Shown piece after piece: positions 17,514 to 26,844 of a stretch of DNA of 64,000 bases. The notes under the pieces are model-generated. The model did not search any database. It saw only the letters and a list, made by a program, of their open reading frames with translations, and had not been told where the DNA came from. The position numbers and the translations under genes were made by a program. This DNA is from Nitrospira sp. SG-bin1 (GTDB lineage Bacteria > Nitrospirota > Nitrospiria > Nitrospirales > Nitrospiraceae): NCBI GenBank assembly GCA_002083365.1, contig LVWS01000015.1:37011-101010 (forward strand). The letters run 5' to 3'. Position 1 is the first letter of the stretch, and the number at the start of each line of letters is the position of its first letter.

Positions 17514-18937
17514 GTTTCGAGACGGTCATCGGGGTGGAGGTCCACGCACAACTGCGGACCAACTCCAAGATGTTCTGCGGATGCGGCACGACCTTCGGTC
17601 TGTCGGCGAACAGCCAAACCTGCCCCGTGTGTCTCGGTCTGCCCGGGAGCTTGCCCGTCGTCAACCGAACGGCGGTCGAAATGGCGGTTCGTGCGGGCTT
17701 GGCGTTGAACTGTACGATCACGGCGAACAATCGATTCGCGAGAAAGAATTATTTTTATCCGGACTTACCGAAAGGTTATCAAATTTCGCAATATGAGTTC
17801 CCGATTTGCCAGCATGGGTGGATCGAGATTCATGATGGCGGCGGGACAAAGCGGATCCGCATCCGGCGCGCGCATTTGGAGGAAGATGCCGGGAAAAACA
17901 TCCATGAGACCGGCACCAGTGGGAGCCGGGTTGATTTGAACCGTGCCGGCACACCGCTGTTGGAAATCGTGACGGAGCCGGACATGCGTTCGGCCGAGGA
18001 AGTGGTGGCTTACCTCAAAGGGCTGCGGGAAATCTTAATGTACCTCGACGTCTGCGACGGGAACATGGAGGAAGGAAGTTTCCGATGCGAGCCCAATTTG
18101 TCGCTGCGTCCGTCGGGGCAAAAGGAGTTTGGGACGAAGGTCGAGCTGAAAAACATCAATTCCTTCAAGTATGTGAAGGATGCGATCGAGTACGAGATCA
18201 AACGGCAGACCAAAGTGTTGAACGAGAGAGGCAAGATTCGTCAGGAAACGAGGCTCTGGAACATCGAACGTGGTGAAACGGCGGTGATGCGTTCCAAAGA
18301 AGAAGCCCATGACTACCGCTACTTCCCGGATCCGGACTTGGTGCCGTTGAAGTTGGACAAGGAGTGGATCGAAGGATTCCGTGCTGGCCTGCCGGAATTG
18401 CCGACCGTGCGGACGAAGCGATTCATGTCGGACTATGGGTTGTCCGAATATGACGCCACTATCTTGACGGGATCGAAAGGCATAGCAGACTACTTTGAGT
18501 CCACCGTGAAGCTCTTCGATCAACCGAAGACGGTGAGTAATTGGGTGATGGGGGAGTTGATGAGAGAGTTGAACAACATTGGAACAGACATTTCAGCGTC
18601 ACCTGTCACGCCTGAACGGCTGGTGAGTCTCTTGAAGATGGTGGACAAGGGGATCGTCAGTTTAAAGGTCGCCCGTGAAATCTTTCCGGAACTCTATAGC
18701 AGTGGGAAGACGCCCGAACAGATTGTGCAGGAAAAGGGGCTGACCCAGGTCTCCGACGAAGGGGCGCTGGTGAAGATCGTCGATGAGGTATTGAGCAAGC
18801 ATCCAGCCCAAGTGGCGCAGTTCAAGGAAGGGAAACAACAGGTATTGGGTTTTCTCGTCGGGCAGGTGATGAAGGCGAGCGGGGGCAAGGCCAATCCTGG
18901 GAAGGTGAACGAGTTGCTGAAGAAGAAATTGGGATGA
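17510..18937 (+). CDS. gatB: Asp/Glu-tRNA(Asn/Gln) amidotransferase subunit B
   Basis: The kinase/transamidase subunit of GatCAB, which activates the misacylated tRNA and transfers ammonia. Clear motifs are GVEVHAQLRTNSKMFCGC, then CPVCLGLPGSLPVVN (a four-Cys zinc site), FYPDLPKGYQISQYEFP, HLEEDAGK and the C-terminal YqeY-like tRNA-binding tail (GFLVGQVMKASGGKANPGKVNELLKKKL). The 475-residue length is typical. All three subunit genes are in one run, separated by panD and two small membrane-protein genes. Confidence 0.97.
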   Translation: MSFETVIGVEVHAQLRTNSKMFCGCGTTFGLSANSQTCPVCLGLPGSLPVVNRTAVEMAVRAGLALNCTITANNRFARKNYFYPDLPKGYQISQYEFPICQHGWIEIHDGGGTKRIRIRRAHLEEDAGKNIHETGTSGSRVDLNRAGTPLLEIVTEPDMRSAEEVVAYLKGLREILMYLDVCDGNMEEGSFRCEPNLSLRPSGQKEFGTKVELKNINSFKYVKDAIEYEIKRQTKVLNERGKIRQETRLWNIERGETAVMRSKEEAHDYRYFPDPDLVPLKLDKEWIEGFRAGLPELPTVRTKRFMSDYGLSEYDATILTGSKGIADYFESTVKLFDQPKTVSNWVMGELMRELNNIGTDISASPVTPERLVSLLKMVDKGIVSLKVAREIFPELYSSGKTPEQIVQEKGLTQVSDEGALVKIVDEVLSKHPAQVAQFKEGKQQVLGFLVGQVMKASGGKANPGKVNELLKKKLG

Positions 18938-19065
18938 TGGTGGGCCATCGTCGGCCAGCCCCTTCGTCTTCGTTTCGCTACCCATCCGTCGACATCTCTA
19001 TACTCAAAAGGCAGCGTAAACAGTCATTGATCATTTGATTGTCAGCCAACTGGAGCGGAGTGACC

Positions 19066-20352
19066 ATGAGCGCCATTCGAGAAATCAAGGGCAGGCAGAT
19101 TATCGATTCACGCGGCAACCCGACGATTGAAGCGGAAGTCACGCTCGAAAGCGGTGCAAAGGGGCGGGCAGCCGTTCCATCCGGTGCGTCAACGGGGGAA
19201 AAAGAAGCGATCGAACTCCGCGACGGCGACAAGAAGCGGTGGATGGGAAAGGGTGTTTCCAAGGCGGTTGCGAATATCAGCAAGGTCATCGCCCCCGAAC
19301 TGCTCGGGAAGGAAGCATTCGATCAGGCCGGCATCGATCGAGCCATGATCGCGTTGGACGGAACGAAAACCAAAGGTAAGCTCGGGGCCAACGCGATCTT
19401 GGGTGTCTCGTTAGCCGTTGCAAAGGCGTCGGCGAATGAAACAGGGCAGCCGCTCTATCGTTATCTCGGTGGGGCCAATGCTCGCGTGCTTCCGGTGCCA
19501 CTCATGAATATCATCAACGGCGGGGCCCATGCCGATAACCGCTTGGACCTCCAAGAGTTCATGATCATGCCGGTCGGTGCGAGCCGGTTCAGCGAAGCCC
19601 TCCGCATGGCAACGGAAGTCTTTCATTCGTTGAAAGCCCTCTTGAAGAAGAAGGGTCTCAACACGGCCGTGGGGGATGAAGGTGGGTTCGCCCCGGATCT
19701 GAAATCGAACGAGGAGGCGTTGGGCCTGATCGCACAATCAATAGAAGATGCCGGCTATAAGGTGGGTCTGGATATCGCCTTGGCGTTGGACTGCGCGGCG
19801 AGCGAGCTCTACGACAAGGGACGGTATGTGCTCGAAGCGGAAAAGAACCCCGAACGTTCGTCCGAGGAAATGATCGGCTACTATGGCAAGCTGCTGGATC
19901 GTTATCCGATTCTGTCGATCGAAGACGGGTTGAGCGAATTGGATTGGAAGGGTTGGAAGATCCTCACCGAGAAGTTGGGCAACAGGGTGCAGCTCGTCGG
20001 GGATGACATCTTCGTCACGAACGTCGAAATCTTTTCAAAAGGCATCAAGGAAGGAATCGGGAATTCGATCCTGATCAAGCTCAATCAGATCGGAACCCTG
20101 ACGGAAACCTTGGATGCGATCGAATTGGCGAAGCGTTCCGGCTATACGGCGATCATTTCACACCGGTCCGGCGAGACGGAAGACACCACGATTGCGGACG
20201 TGGCGGTGGCGACCAACAGTGGATTGATCAAGACGGGATCCTTGTCTCGAACGGATCGTGTGGCAAAGTACAACCAACTGCTCAGAATCGAAGAAGAGTT
20301 GGGCCCCATGGCGCTCTATCGTGGTCGAGAGGCAGTGCAGGCCGGGGCCTGA
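19066..20352 (+). CDS. eno: Enolase
   Basis: Interconverts 2-phosphoglycerate and phosphoenolpyruvate in glycolysis/gluconeogenesis. The start ATG 19066 has GGAG upstream and gives the usual N-terminus SAIREIKGRQIIDSRGNPT (428 residues). Conserved blocks: GASTGEKEAIELRDGD, MNIINGGAHADN, VGDEGGFAPDL, the Mg2+ ligand SIEDGL, the signature ILIKLNQIGTLTETL with the catalytic Lys, and SHRSGETEDTTIADVAV. All catalytic residues that I can locate are intact. It is followed by ftsB-like and era genes. Confidence 0.98.
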   Translation: MSAIREIKGRQIIDSRGNPTIEAEVTLESGAKGRAAVPSGASTGEKEAIELRDGDKKRWMGKGVSKAVANISKVIAPELLGKEAFDQAGIDRAMIALDGTKTKGKLGANAILGVSLAVAKASANETGQPLYRYLGGANARVLPVPLMNIINGGAHADNRLDLQEFMIMPVGASRFSEALRMATEVFHSLKALLKKKGLNTAVGDEGGFAPDLKSNEEALGLIAQSIEDAGYKVGLDIALALDCAASELYDKGRYVLEAEKNPERSSEEMIGYYGKLLDRYPILSIEDGLSELDWKGWKILTEKLGNRVQLVGDDIFVTNVEIFSKGIKEGIGNSILIKLNQIGTLTETLDAIELAKRSGYTAIISHRSGETEDTTIADVAVATNSGLIKTGSLSRTDRVAKYNQLLRIEEELGPMALYRGREAVQAGA

Positions 20353-20379
20353 CCGGTTTATCGTAGGCGGATGAGATAG

Positions 20380-20739
20380 ATGATTATCAAACGGAATCGT
20401 GGACGGCAGTGGCTGGAATGGCGACAACGCGTACTGATCCTCACTCAGGTGATCGGCGCCGGCGGTTGTGCGTGGTTATTCGTGGCCTTGTTTTCCGGAG
20501 AAATGGGCCTGACGCGCTATCTCTCGATGCGTGATTATGCCAAAGATCTGGAGCACGAGCTCTCGGCTTTACGCCGAGAGAATATGGCCTTGCAGCAGGA
20601 TATTACTCGTCTCCAACATGACCCCGCCAAAATCGAGCAATTGGCTCGAGAGCAACTGGGCTATGTGCGTAAGGGAGAAACGGTGTATCAACTGGTGCCG
20701 GACCCCGAGAAAAGACCTGAACCCAACTCAAAACCATGA
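20380..20739 (+). CDS. FtsB/DivIC-like septum formation initiator protein
   Basis: A 119-residue bitopic membrane protein. A short cytoplasmic N-terminus and one membrane segment (about residues 18-40) lead to a heptad-like coiled coil (YAKDLEHELSALRRENMALQ). The end is characteristic of FtsB: DPAKIEQLAREQLGYVRKGETVYQL. Such proteins link FtsL and FtsQ in the divisome. Location directly after eno is the classical position of ftsB. The last codons overlap the era start by 4 nt (ATGA). Confidence 0.88.
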   Translation: MIIKRNRGRQWLEWRQRVLILTQVIGAGGCAWLFVALFSGEMGLTRYLSMRDYAKDLEHELSALRRENMALQQDITRLQHDPAKIEQLAREQLGYVRKGETVYQLVPDPEKRPEPNSKP

Positions 20740-21620
20740 AGTTCGGAACGGTGGCCATCATCGGCCGGTCCAACGTCGGCAAGTCGACGCTGCTCAATTG
20801 CCTCCTGGGCGAAAAAATCTCGATTGTCTCGAATAAGCCCCAGACCACAAGGACCCGTATTATGGGCGTCCTGCACGTGGATGGAGCACAGATTGCCTTT
20901 CTGGATACGCCTGGGCTGCATAAGCCCGCGCACATGCTGAATCGCCGAATGATGCGTACTGCCGTGGAAACTTTAGAAGATGCGGATCTGTTGTACATGC
21001 TCATGGACGGAACGAGTCTGCCGGGCCCCGGAGATTTGGCTGCCATTACGCATATGAAGGAGGCATTGGCTAAACAGCCGCGTCCGGCCATCCTTGTCGT
21101 CACGAAGATCGATCTTGTGAACAAGCAGAAATTGCTTCCGATTCTTGACCGGTATGGCAGGCTCTTTGCGTGGACGGAAATCGTGCCGGTTTCTGCCAAA
21201 GCCGACGAAAACATCGACCGGTTGTTGGCCGTGACGGTCCCCTATCTTCCGTCCGGAGAAGGGGCCTACGGTGACGATGTCGTAACCGACCAGACCATGC
21301 GGGCGTTAGCGGCGGAGATGATCCGTGAGAAGGTGCTGCAAGAGACGGAGGAAGAGGTGCCGCACGCGGTGGCGGTCGAGATTGACGAGTTCGTCGAGCA
21401 AGGGAAATTGGCGAAGATTCGAGCGTCGATTTTGGTGGAGCGAGAGACGCAGAAAGGCATCTTGATAGGCAAACGAGGAGAGCGGTTGAAATCGATCGGT
21501 ATGCAAGCCAGATTGGACATGGAACGGCTATTCGGCATGAAAGTGTTCCTTGAACTGTGGGTGAAGGTGAAAAAGGCGTGGCGCGAGGACGAACAAACCT
21601 TGGTGCAATTGGGGTACTAA
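20736..21620 (+). CDS. era: GTPase Era
   Basis: A GTPase that binds 16S rRNA and helps 30S subunit assembly. The N-terminal G domain shows GRSNVGKSTLLN (G1), KPQTTRTRI (G2 region), DTPGLHKP (G3) and TKIDLV (G4), followed by VSAKADENI (G5). The C-terminal KH domain contains GILIGKRGERLKSIGMQAR, the RNA-binding loop. The 294-residue length is normal. It is translationally coupled to the preceding FtsB-like gene. Confidence 0.97.
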   Translation: MKFGTVAIIGRSNVGKSTLLNCLLGEKISIVSNKPQTTRTRIMGVLHVDGAQIAFLDTPGLHKPAHMLNRRMMRTAVETLEDADLLYMLMDGTSLPGPGDLAAITHMKEALAKQPRPAILVVTKIDLVNKQKLLPILDRYGRLFAWTEIVPVSAKADENIDRLLAVTVPYLPSGEGAYGDDVVTDQTMRALAAEMIREKVLQETEEEVPHAVAVEIDEFVEQGKLAKIRASILVERETQKGILIGKRGERLKSIGMQARLDMERLFGMKVFLELWVKVKKAWREDEQTLVQLGY

Positions 21621-21630
21621 CGGAACAGGC

Positions 21631-23088
21631 ATGCAGGCGGAAGGACCGATAGAGCCGCGGATACCGGATCAACGACCTCGTCCGTCCGAACGGGACGTGC
21701 TGCGCGAAATTTTGCGTGATCAGACCGAACGAGGACAGACGAAGTCAGACATCGTGATCCAATCCGTGCAGAAATTGCTGCGACGTGGAGCCATCACGAA
21801 TCTCTCCAAGATGTTGGGGCGCATGCATCCCGCGGACATCGCCAAAGTCGTAACCCATCTCTCCTCACCGAAGGAAAAGCGGGAGATCTTCGAGTTGGTG
21901 CGAGGGGAAGGCAAACGCGGGCAAGTCCTCAGTGAACTCGACGGCGAAAGTATCCAGCAAGTACTCGCGGACCTGTTGCATTCCGACATCGCGTGGCTCT
22001 TGAAAGATCTCGGTCCGGACGACGTGGCGTACATTCTCGGATTCCTTCCTGAAGAGCGCGGTAAGGAAATCCTCGCGTTGATGAAGACCGAGGATTCGAC
22101 TGAAGTCGCCGATATCCTCAAATATCCGAAAGATACGGCGGGCGCGATTATGACCACGGAGTTCTTCTCCCTGCCGGAGGATGCCACGGCACAGGAAGCG
22201 ATCCGTCGGTTACAGCAAGCCACCGATGCGGAAATGGTATTTTACATTTACGTAACCGACAAGGACGATCATCTGGTCGGTGTTCTGTCGCTCCGTCAGC
22301 TCATCACCGTTCCGCCGACGACCCCCCTGAAAAATATCATGACCCGAGAGGTCATGAGTGTCGCAATCGACATGGATCAAGAGGAGGTCGCGCGCCAGGT
22401 GGCCAGTTATAACTTGCTGGCTATTCCCGTTGTAGAACGGGACGGCAAACTCGTGGGTATCATTACGGTCGATGACGTTGTGGATGTCATCCGAGAAGAA
22501 GCGACCGAAGACATGTTGAAGATGGCCGGGGCGATTGAGGAAGACACGGGCTCGAAATCATCGAGTATCGGCTCGGCGAAACTACGGCTGCCGTGGCTCT
22601 TCACCAACTTAGTCGGCAGTCTCCTGTCTGGCGCGATCCTCTGGTATTTCCGTTATACGCTCCAGGAAGTTGTGGCAATCGTGAGTTTTATTCCTGTGAT
22701 TGCGGCGATGGGCGGGAATGTGGGACTGCAATCCTCGACGTTGATTATTCGTGGGTTGGCCACCGGTTCCGTCGAGCTCACCCATGTATGGCCTGTCTTC
22801 TTTCGTGAAGCGAAGATCGGCTTGGTTATGGGGCTGGCCTGTGGTGTGACATTGACACTCGTCGCCTGGGTCTTGCATCAAGGCTTTTTGGGCATGGTTG
22901 TCGGAGCTTCGCTGATCATCGCATTTTTAGTGTCGACCAGTATGGCGACGATTATGCCGATTCTTCTCAAACGTGTCGGGGTCGATCCGGCCGTCGCGGC
23001 CGGCCCATTCGTTACGACGGCGAACGACATCACCGGTATCACAATCTACCTGACTTTGGCCACCCTGTTCTTGGAGTATCTCCGGTGA
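21631..23088 (+). CDS. mgtE: Magnesium transporter MgtE
   Basis: An inner-membrane Mg2+ channel/transporter gated by its own cytoplasmic domain. In order: a helical N domain (MLGRMHPADIAKVVTHLS, ELDGESIQQVLADLLHSD), a pair of CBS domains (about residues 155-280, with IMTREVMSVAIDMDQ and GIITVDDVVDVIREE), a connecting helix, and five membrane segments from about residue 320 (PWLFTNLVGSLLSGAILW, AAMGGNVGLQSSTLIIRGLA, TTANDITGITIYLTLATLF). The 485-residue length is slightly above average because of an N-terminal extension. No Mg2+ riboswitch-like leader is possible in the 10-nt gap after era. Confidence 0.95.
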   Translation: MQAEGPIEPRIPDQRPRPSERDVLREILRDQTERGQTKSDIVIQSVQKLLRRGAITNLSKMLGRMHPADIAKVVTHLSSPKEKREIFELVRGEGKRGQVLSELDGESIQQVLADLLHSDIAWLLKDLGPDDVAYILGFLPEERGKEILALMKTEDSTEVADILKYPKDTAGAIMTTEFFSLPEDATAQEAIRRLQQATDAEMVFYIYVTDKDDHLVGVLSLRQLITVPPTTPLKNIMTREVMSVAIDMDQEEVARQVASYNLLAIPVVERDGKLVGIITVDDVVDVIREEATEDMLKMAGAIEEDTGSKSSSIGSAKLRLPWLFTNLVGSLLSGAILWYFRYTLQEVVAIVSFIPVIAAMGGNVGLQSSTLIIRGLATGSVELTHVWPVFFREAKIGLVMGLACGVTLTLVAWVLHQGFLGMVVGASLIIAFLVSTSMATIMPILLKRVGVDPAVAAGPFVTTANDITGITIYLTLATLFLEYLR

Positions 23089-23140
23089 CGCAAGCCGTTG
23101 CGTTGCCCTGCTTCTCTTACGAGTGGAAGTGGAGAGAGCC

Positions 23141-23899
23141 GTGCCTCTGGTAAAGACGACGGCCATCATTTTGCGGAGCCGCAAGTGGGGCGACGCCGAC
23201 AGAATCGTCACCTTGTATTCCAGGGAACTGGGAAAGATTCGAGGCGTCGCTCGTGGTGCCCGCCGTCAGAAGAGCCGCTTCGGGGCTGCGCTCGAACCAT
23301 TCAGCGTGTGCCGGCTGAATCTCTTTGAGAAACCCGGGGATTCCTTGTTTCGGATTTCACATGTCGATCTCGCGCGGTCGTCTCAAGTGTTGCGGGAAGA
23401 CCTTTGTTTGATGGCCTCGGCTGCGCGGATGGTCAACATTGTTGCAGCGATCACTCCGGATGGAGACCCGGACCCGCTCTTGTTCGATACTCTGGAGCAG
23501 GGCCTTACCTCGCTTCATGGAAGTGAAGACCCAACCTTTACGGCGCTGCTGTTTCAGATCAGACTGTTGGGATTGACGGGGTTCCGTCCACAGACCGACC
23601 ATTGCGCCGCTTGTGGGAAGACACATTTCGTCGGGGAACCTCAATTTTCTCCGACCGCCGGAGGACTCGTGTGCCTCGCCTGTGCCGCACGTCAACGAGT
23701 TCGGTGTGTCGCATTCTCACGAGGCAGCCTGCTATTTCTCCAACAAGCGATTCGGCTGGCGCCGACCGTACTCACGCGGTTGCGAGCTGTGGGGCAAGTG
23801 CGGGTTGAGGTGGAGGAAGCGATTGAAGGGTACGTCACGGTTGTTGCCGGGCGGCGACTGCCACCGGTTGACTTCCTGTCGGTGGCCACGCCAGGATGA
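23141..23899 (+). CDS. recO: DNA repair protein RecO
   Basis: Acts in the RecFOR pathway, loading RecA onto SSB-covered gaps. The N-terminal OB fold is clear (KTTAIILRSRKWGDADRIVTLYSRELGKIRGVA broken across the strands, then ARRQKSRFGAALEPF). A zinc module follows with CAACGK and CLAC. I prefer the GTG at 23141 (252 residues), which has GGAGAG about 6 nt upstream. The frame extends to a GTG at 23123. The C-terminal helical domain is complete. Confidence 0.92.
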   Translation: MPLVKTTAIILRSRKWGDADRIVTLYSRELGKIRGVARGARRQKSRFGAALEPFSVCRLNLFEKPGDSLFRISHVDLARSSQVLREDLCLMASAARMVNIVAAITPDGDPDPLLFDTLEQGLTSLHGSEDPTFTALLFQIRLLGLTGFRPQTDHCAACGKTHFVGEPQFSPTAGGLVCLACAARQRVRCVAFSRGSLLFLQQAIRLAPTVLTRLRAVGQVRVEVEEAIEGYVTVVAGRRLPPVDFLSVATPG

Positions 23900-23907
23900 G
23901 GCTGATG

Positions 23908-23949
23908 CAATGAGTCCAATACAATGAGTCCAATACAATGAGTCCAATA
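23908..23949 (+). repeat. Three perfect tandem copies of a 14-bp unit
   Basis: The unit CAATGAGTCCAATA occurs three times head to tail (23908-23921, 23922-23935, 23936-23949) and is followed by a degenerate start of a fourth copy (CGATGA). It lies in the short gap between the recO stop and the DUF971 start. Each unit carries an ATGA. The array could vary in copy number by slippage. Confidence 0.9.
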
Positions 23950-23966
23950 CGATGAAAGGTGAAATC

Positions 23967-24323
23967 ATGGCGGCCGTTGCTCTGGAGCCTCGGGATATGG
24001 AATGGCTCGACAAGGGCGTGTTGGGGATTCAATGGAGCGATGGCCACAAGGGAATCTATCCGGTTCGCTATCTACGGCAACAGTGCCCTTGTGCGGCCTG
24101 TGTCGATGAGTGGACAGGCGAGCGGCGACTTAAGGCCGAGGATGTGCCCATCCTGATCATGCTCCAGGACATCGAGTCGGTGGGACGCTACGCGTTGCAG
24201 TTCAAATGGAGCGACGGTCATGATACCGGTATCTATTCCTATTCCTTACTAAGAAGGTTGTGCCAATGCGACGTTTGTCAGCCGGTGAAACCGGTTGAGA
24301 TAAAATCCAGACGGCTCATGTAA
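23967..24323 (+). CDS. DUF971 domain protein (gamma-butyrobetaine hydroxylase-like N-terminal fold)
   Basis: A small protein (118 residues) with two copies of the pattern IQWSDGHKGIYPVRYLR and FKWSDGHDTGIYSYSLLR, each near a paired-cysteine motif: CPCAAC early and CQCDVC near the end. This is the DUF971 domain, which in larger enzymes forms the zinc-binding N-terminal part of gamma-butyrobetaine hydroxylase. In stand-alone form it has been linked to iron-sulfur or chaperone functions. I cannot choose between these. ATG 23967 is preceded by AGGTGA. The alternative ATG at 23952 touches the tandem repeat. Confidence 0.85.
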   Translation: MAAVALEPRDMEWLDKGVLGIQWSDGHKGIYPVRYLRQQCPCAACVDEWTGERRLKAEDVPILIMLQDIESVGRYALQFKWSDGHDTGIYSYSLLRRLCQCDVCQPVKPVEIKSRRLM

Positions 24324-24337
24324 GGCGAGGATACCGC

Positions 24338-24814
24338 ATGGTTACCACTACTGCAATGACCATGATAAAAACGATACGGTGTCTGAGTGGTATTGGAGTT
24401 CTCGCATTGATGGCAGGCTGTGCGAGCATGCCGACGCTGGAGCAGCAAGAACAATTAGTGCAAGCCAATAATCTCGTATTGGATCAAATCACCACGAGGG
24501 CGGTCGTAAATGCCTGGGGGAAGCCTCCGCTTTATCATAGCGAGTTTAGCTATTTTTTTGTGATGCCGGACTTCCGTGTTATTCCTCGATCTCGTGTGGG
24601 GACAGGAGAGGCTCCGAAAGGGTGGAAGGCTGGCGTGCATGCAGGCGAAGGAGTGTATTTCGCTTATCCCGACCGAGGCTGGCTTCTGGTATTTCTCGAT
24701 GATCGCCTTGCCTACAAGGAAGAACTCAAGGCTGAGGAGCTACGAGCTCTTGCAAAATCCTGGGCCTATGAGGATCGATTCAAAACCCGGCTTGACGAAG
24801 CTCCTCGGCCCTAA
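24338..24814 (+). CDS. Putative lipoprotein of unknown function
   Basis: A 158-residue protein with a lipoprotein signal: hydrophobic IGVLALMAGC with lipobox LMAGC near residue 28. A region resembling small-protein-A/BamE-like folds follows (LVLDQITTRAVVNAWGKPPLYH), then YFFVMPDFRVIPRSR. I do not recognise a defined family. GGCGAGG upstream of ATG 24338 supports the start. It lies between a DUF971 gene and glgA on the same strand, with 21 nt to glgA. Confidence 0.7.
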   Translation: MVTTTAMTMIKTIRCLSGIGVLALMAGCASMPTLEQQEQLVQANNLVLDQITTRAVVNAWGKPPLYHSEFSYFFVMPDFRVIPRSRVGTGEAPKGWKAGVHAGEGVYFAYPDRGWLLVFLDDRLAYKEELKAEELRALAKSWAYEDRFKTRLDEAPRP

Positions 24815-24835
24815 GTCTTCTACCAAATACTTCGT

Positions 24836-26347
24836 ATGATGCCGGTATCAGGAGATGAATTGAAGATCGTGATGGCAGCTTCCGAGGCCGTTCCCTACGC
24901 GAAAACGGGCGGATTAGCCGATGTGGTTAGCGCTCTGGCGATCGAGCTAACGAAGTTAGGGCATCATGTCACATTGCTGTTACCTGGTTACCGAGGCCGC
25001 GCAAGAGCGGAGTTCCGTCAACTGGCCATGCGATTTTCTATTCCAGTGAATGGGCAGCTAATAGAAGTAACCGTGGAAGCAGAAAATCTATCGGTGTCGG
25101 ATGCCGTGCATCAGCTGAGAGTCTTCTTCGTGCGGTACGATCCCTATTTTGACCGACCGGGACTTTACCAACAAGACCATCGCGATTATCCTGACAACCT
25201 GGAGCGGTTTGTCCTATTCTCGCGTGCCATCCTCGAAATAGTCCGTGGTTTAATCGAGACTCGCGGGGAAAAGATTGATGTGCTGCACTTGCACGATTGG
25301 CAAACCGCTCTGTGCGCCGTGTATCTAAAAACCCTTCCTCACGAGTATAAGGGGCTTGGGCAACTGAAAGTGCTCTTGACTTTGCACAACCTGGGTTATC
25401 AAGGAATCTTCCCGGGACAGGAGTTTGTGAAGATGGGGCTTCCCCCGTCGCTGTTCTCCCTAAACGGCCTCGAGTTTTATGGGTCGGTGAATTGCCTGAA
25501 GGGCGGTATTATCTTTTCCGATGCCGTTTCCACGGTGAGCCCGACCTACGCGAAGGAAATCATGACCGTAGAACATGGATGTGGCCTTGAAGGTGTGCTG
25601 GCAAGCCGTGTGGATGGTGTCAAAGGGATCGCAAATGGCATTGATATGATTGCCTGGAACCCCGCGAATGACTCTTATCTGCCCGCGCAGTATACGATTT
25701 CTGATTTGTCTGGAAAACGAATATGCAAGCGAGCGCTCCAACGAGAACTTGGATTGCCGAATCTTGATGTTCCTCTGTTGTCGGTGATCGGTCGATTGAC
25801 TTTTCAGAAAGGCTTTGATCTGTTGATTGAGGTGATTCCCGAGCTTATGTCTTTGGATACCCAAATTGCCATCCTAGGTACGGGGGATCACCATTTGGAA
25901 CAACAGTTTATAACAGCTCAGGCCACCTATCCTGATCGCATCGGTCTCAGCCTTGGCTTTGATGAGGGAATGGCGCATCGCATCGAAGCTGGCTCAGACA
26001 TGTTGATCATGCCATCTCGCTATGAGCCGTGCGGACTGAGTCAGTTGTACAGCCTCCGATATGGCACAGTACCTATTGTGCGCCGTACCGGAGGTTTAGC
26101 AGATACCGTCGTTCCTTTTCGTCCGTCAACGATCAAATCTAGACGAGCAACCGGTTTTCATTTCATTGATGCGTCGACAGATTCTCTGCTTTCAGCGCTT
26201 TTGCTCTCGCTTCATGTGTACAAAGAGGAAGAGACGTGGGCAGCTTTGATCTATGCGGGGATGAAGACCGACCTGTCTTGGGATCGATCGGCGAAATCGT
26301 ACGTGGATTTATATCGAGAGTTGCAGAGTCGAAGCAGAACGAGCTAG
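24836..26347 (+). CDS. glgA: Glycogen synthase (ADP-glucose type)
   Basis: Transfers glucose from ADP-glucose to growing alpha-1,4-glucan. It is a GT5-family GT-B enzyme of 503 residues. The N-terminal substrate loop is VPYAKTGGLADVVSAL. In the middle are HDWQTALCAVYLK, TLHNLGYQGIFPG and VSTVSPTYAKEI. The C-terminal half has the family block SRYEPCGLSQLYSLRYGTVP followed by RRTGGLADTV. It uses the ATG at 24836. The end is convergent with the next minus-strand gene and overlaps its stop by 4 nt. Confidence 0.95.
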   Translation: MMPVSGDELKIVMAASEAVPYAKTGGLADVVSALAIELTKLGHHVTLLLPGYRGRARAEFRQLAMRFSIPVNGQLIEVTVEAENLSVSDAVHQLRVFFVRYDPYFDRPGLYQQDHRDYPDNLERFVLFSRAILEIVRGLIETRGEKIDVLHLHDWQTALCAVYLKTLPHEYKGLGQLKVLLTLHNLGYQGIFPGQEFVKMGLPPSLFSLNGLEFYGSVNCLKGGIIFSDAVSTVSPTYAKEIMTVEHGCGLEGVLASRVDGVKGIANGIDMIAWNPANDSYLPAQYTISDLSGKRICKRALQRELGLPNLDVPLLSVIGRLTFQKGFDLLIEVIPELMSLDTQIAILGTGDHHLEQQFITAQATYPDRIGLSLGFDEGMAHRIEAGSDMLIMPSRYEPCGLSQLYSLRYGTVPIVRRTGGLADTVVPFRPSTIKSRRATGFHFIDASTDSLLSALLLSLHVYKEEETWAALIYAGMKTDLSWDRSAKSYVDLYRELQSRSRTS

Positions 26348-26844
26348 CGAGTGTTGAAGGAAACGTGGACTCCGTGTCCGAGTCTGGTCAGCAAGGTCTT
26401 GGCCTTTAGAACGTAATAAGAGCCTTCTTCCTTATGTAGCTTGATGACCGAAACCAAAAGATCGCGAGCGGTATCCATCTGCCCTTGATTCAGGGCGAGT
26501 TCTCCCGTGTGCAGGGCACATGCGGCAGCCATCGCTTCTATATCAACGGCTACCCGACTCGTTGGGTTAGCCACTAGACGTTCGAGGTGAGTTGGCAACG
26601 GTAGGATGAATCCTTCATTTTCAGCCACCATTTGGCTAGCTGAGCGTAGTTGCGCCAGGTCTGAAGTTGCCTGGGATAAGTCAAACGTTGATTTGCAATC
26701 GGCGTAGGTGTTCCACAGTGACATGAAACCGCTGTTCTTAATTTCTGTTACTTGAGATGAGGGACCGGTTGCACAGCCAGAAGCTAGAAGTGTTGCTGCT
26801 AATATCCCAACGACCGGTATTATTCTGAGTTTACTGTAGTTCAT
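26344..26844 (-). CDS. Putative lipoprotein of unknown function
   Basis: A 166-residue protein with a lipoprotein signal (PVVGILAATLLASGC, lipobox LASGC). The rest is predicted mainly helical, including DLSQATSDLAQLRSASQMV and HTGELALNQGQMDTARDLLVSVIKLH, which recalls a TPR-like helix pair. No family is recognised. It is convergent with glgA (4-nt overlap) and has its own upstream region in a low-GC gap before the LuxR gene. Confidence 0.7.
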   Translation of the reverse strand: MNYSKLRIIPVVGILAATLLASGCATGPSSQVTEIKNSGFMSLWNTYADCKSTFDLSQATSDLAQLRSASQMVAENEGFILPLPTHLERLVANPTSRVAVDIEAMAAACALHTGELALNQGQMDTARDLLVSVIKLHKEEGSYYVLKAKTLLTRLGHGVHVSFNTR

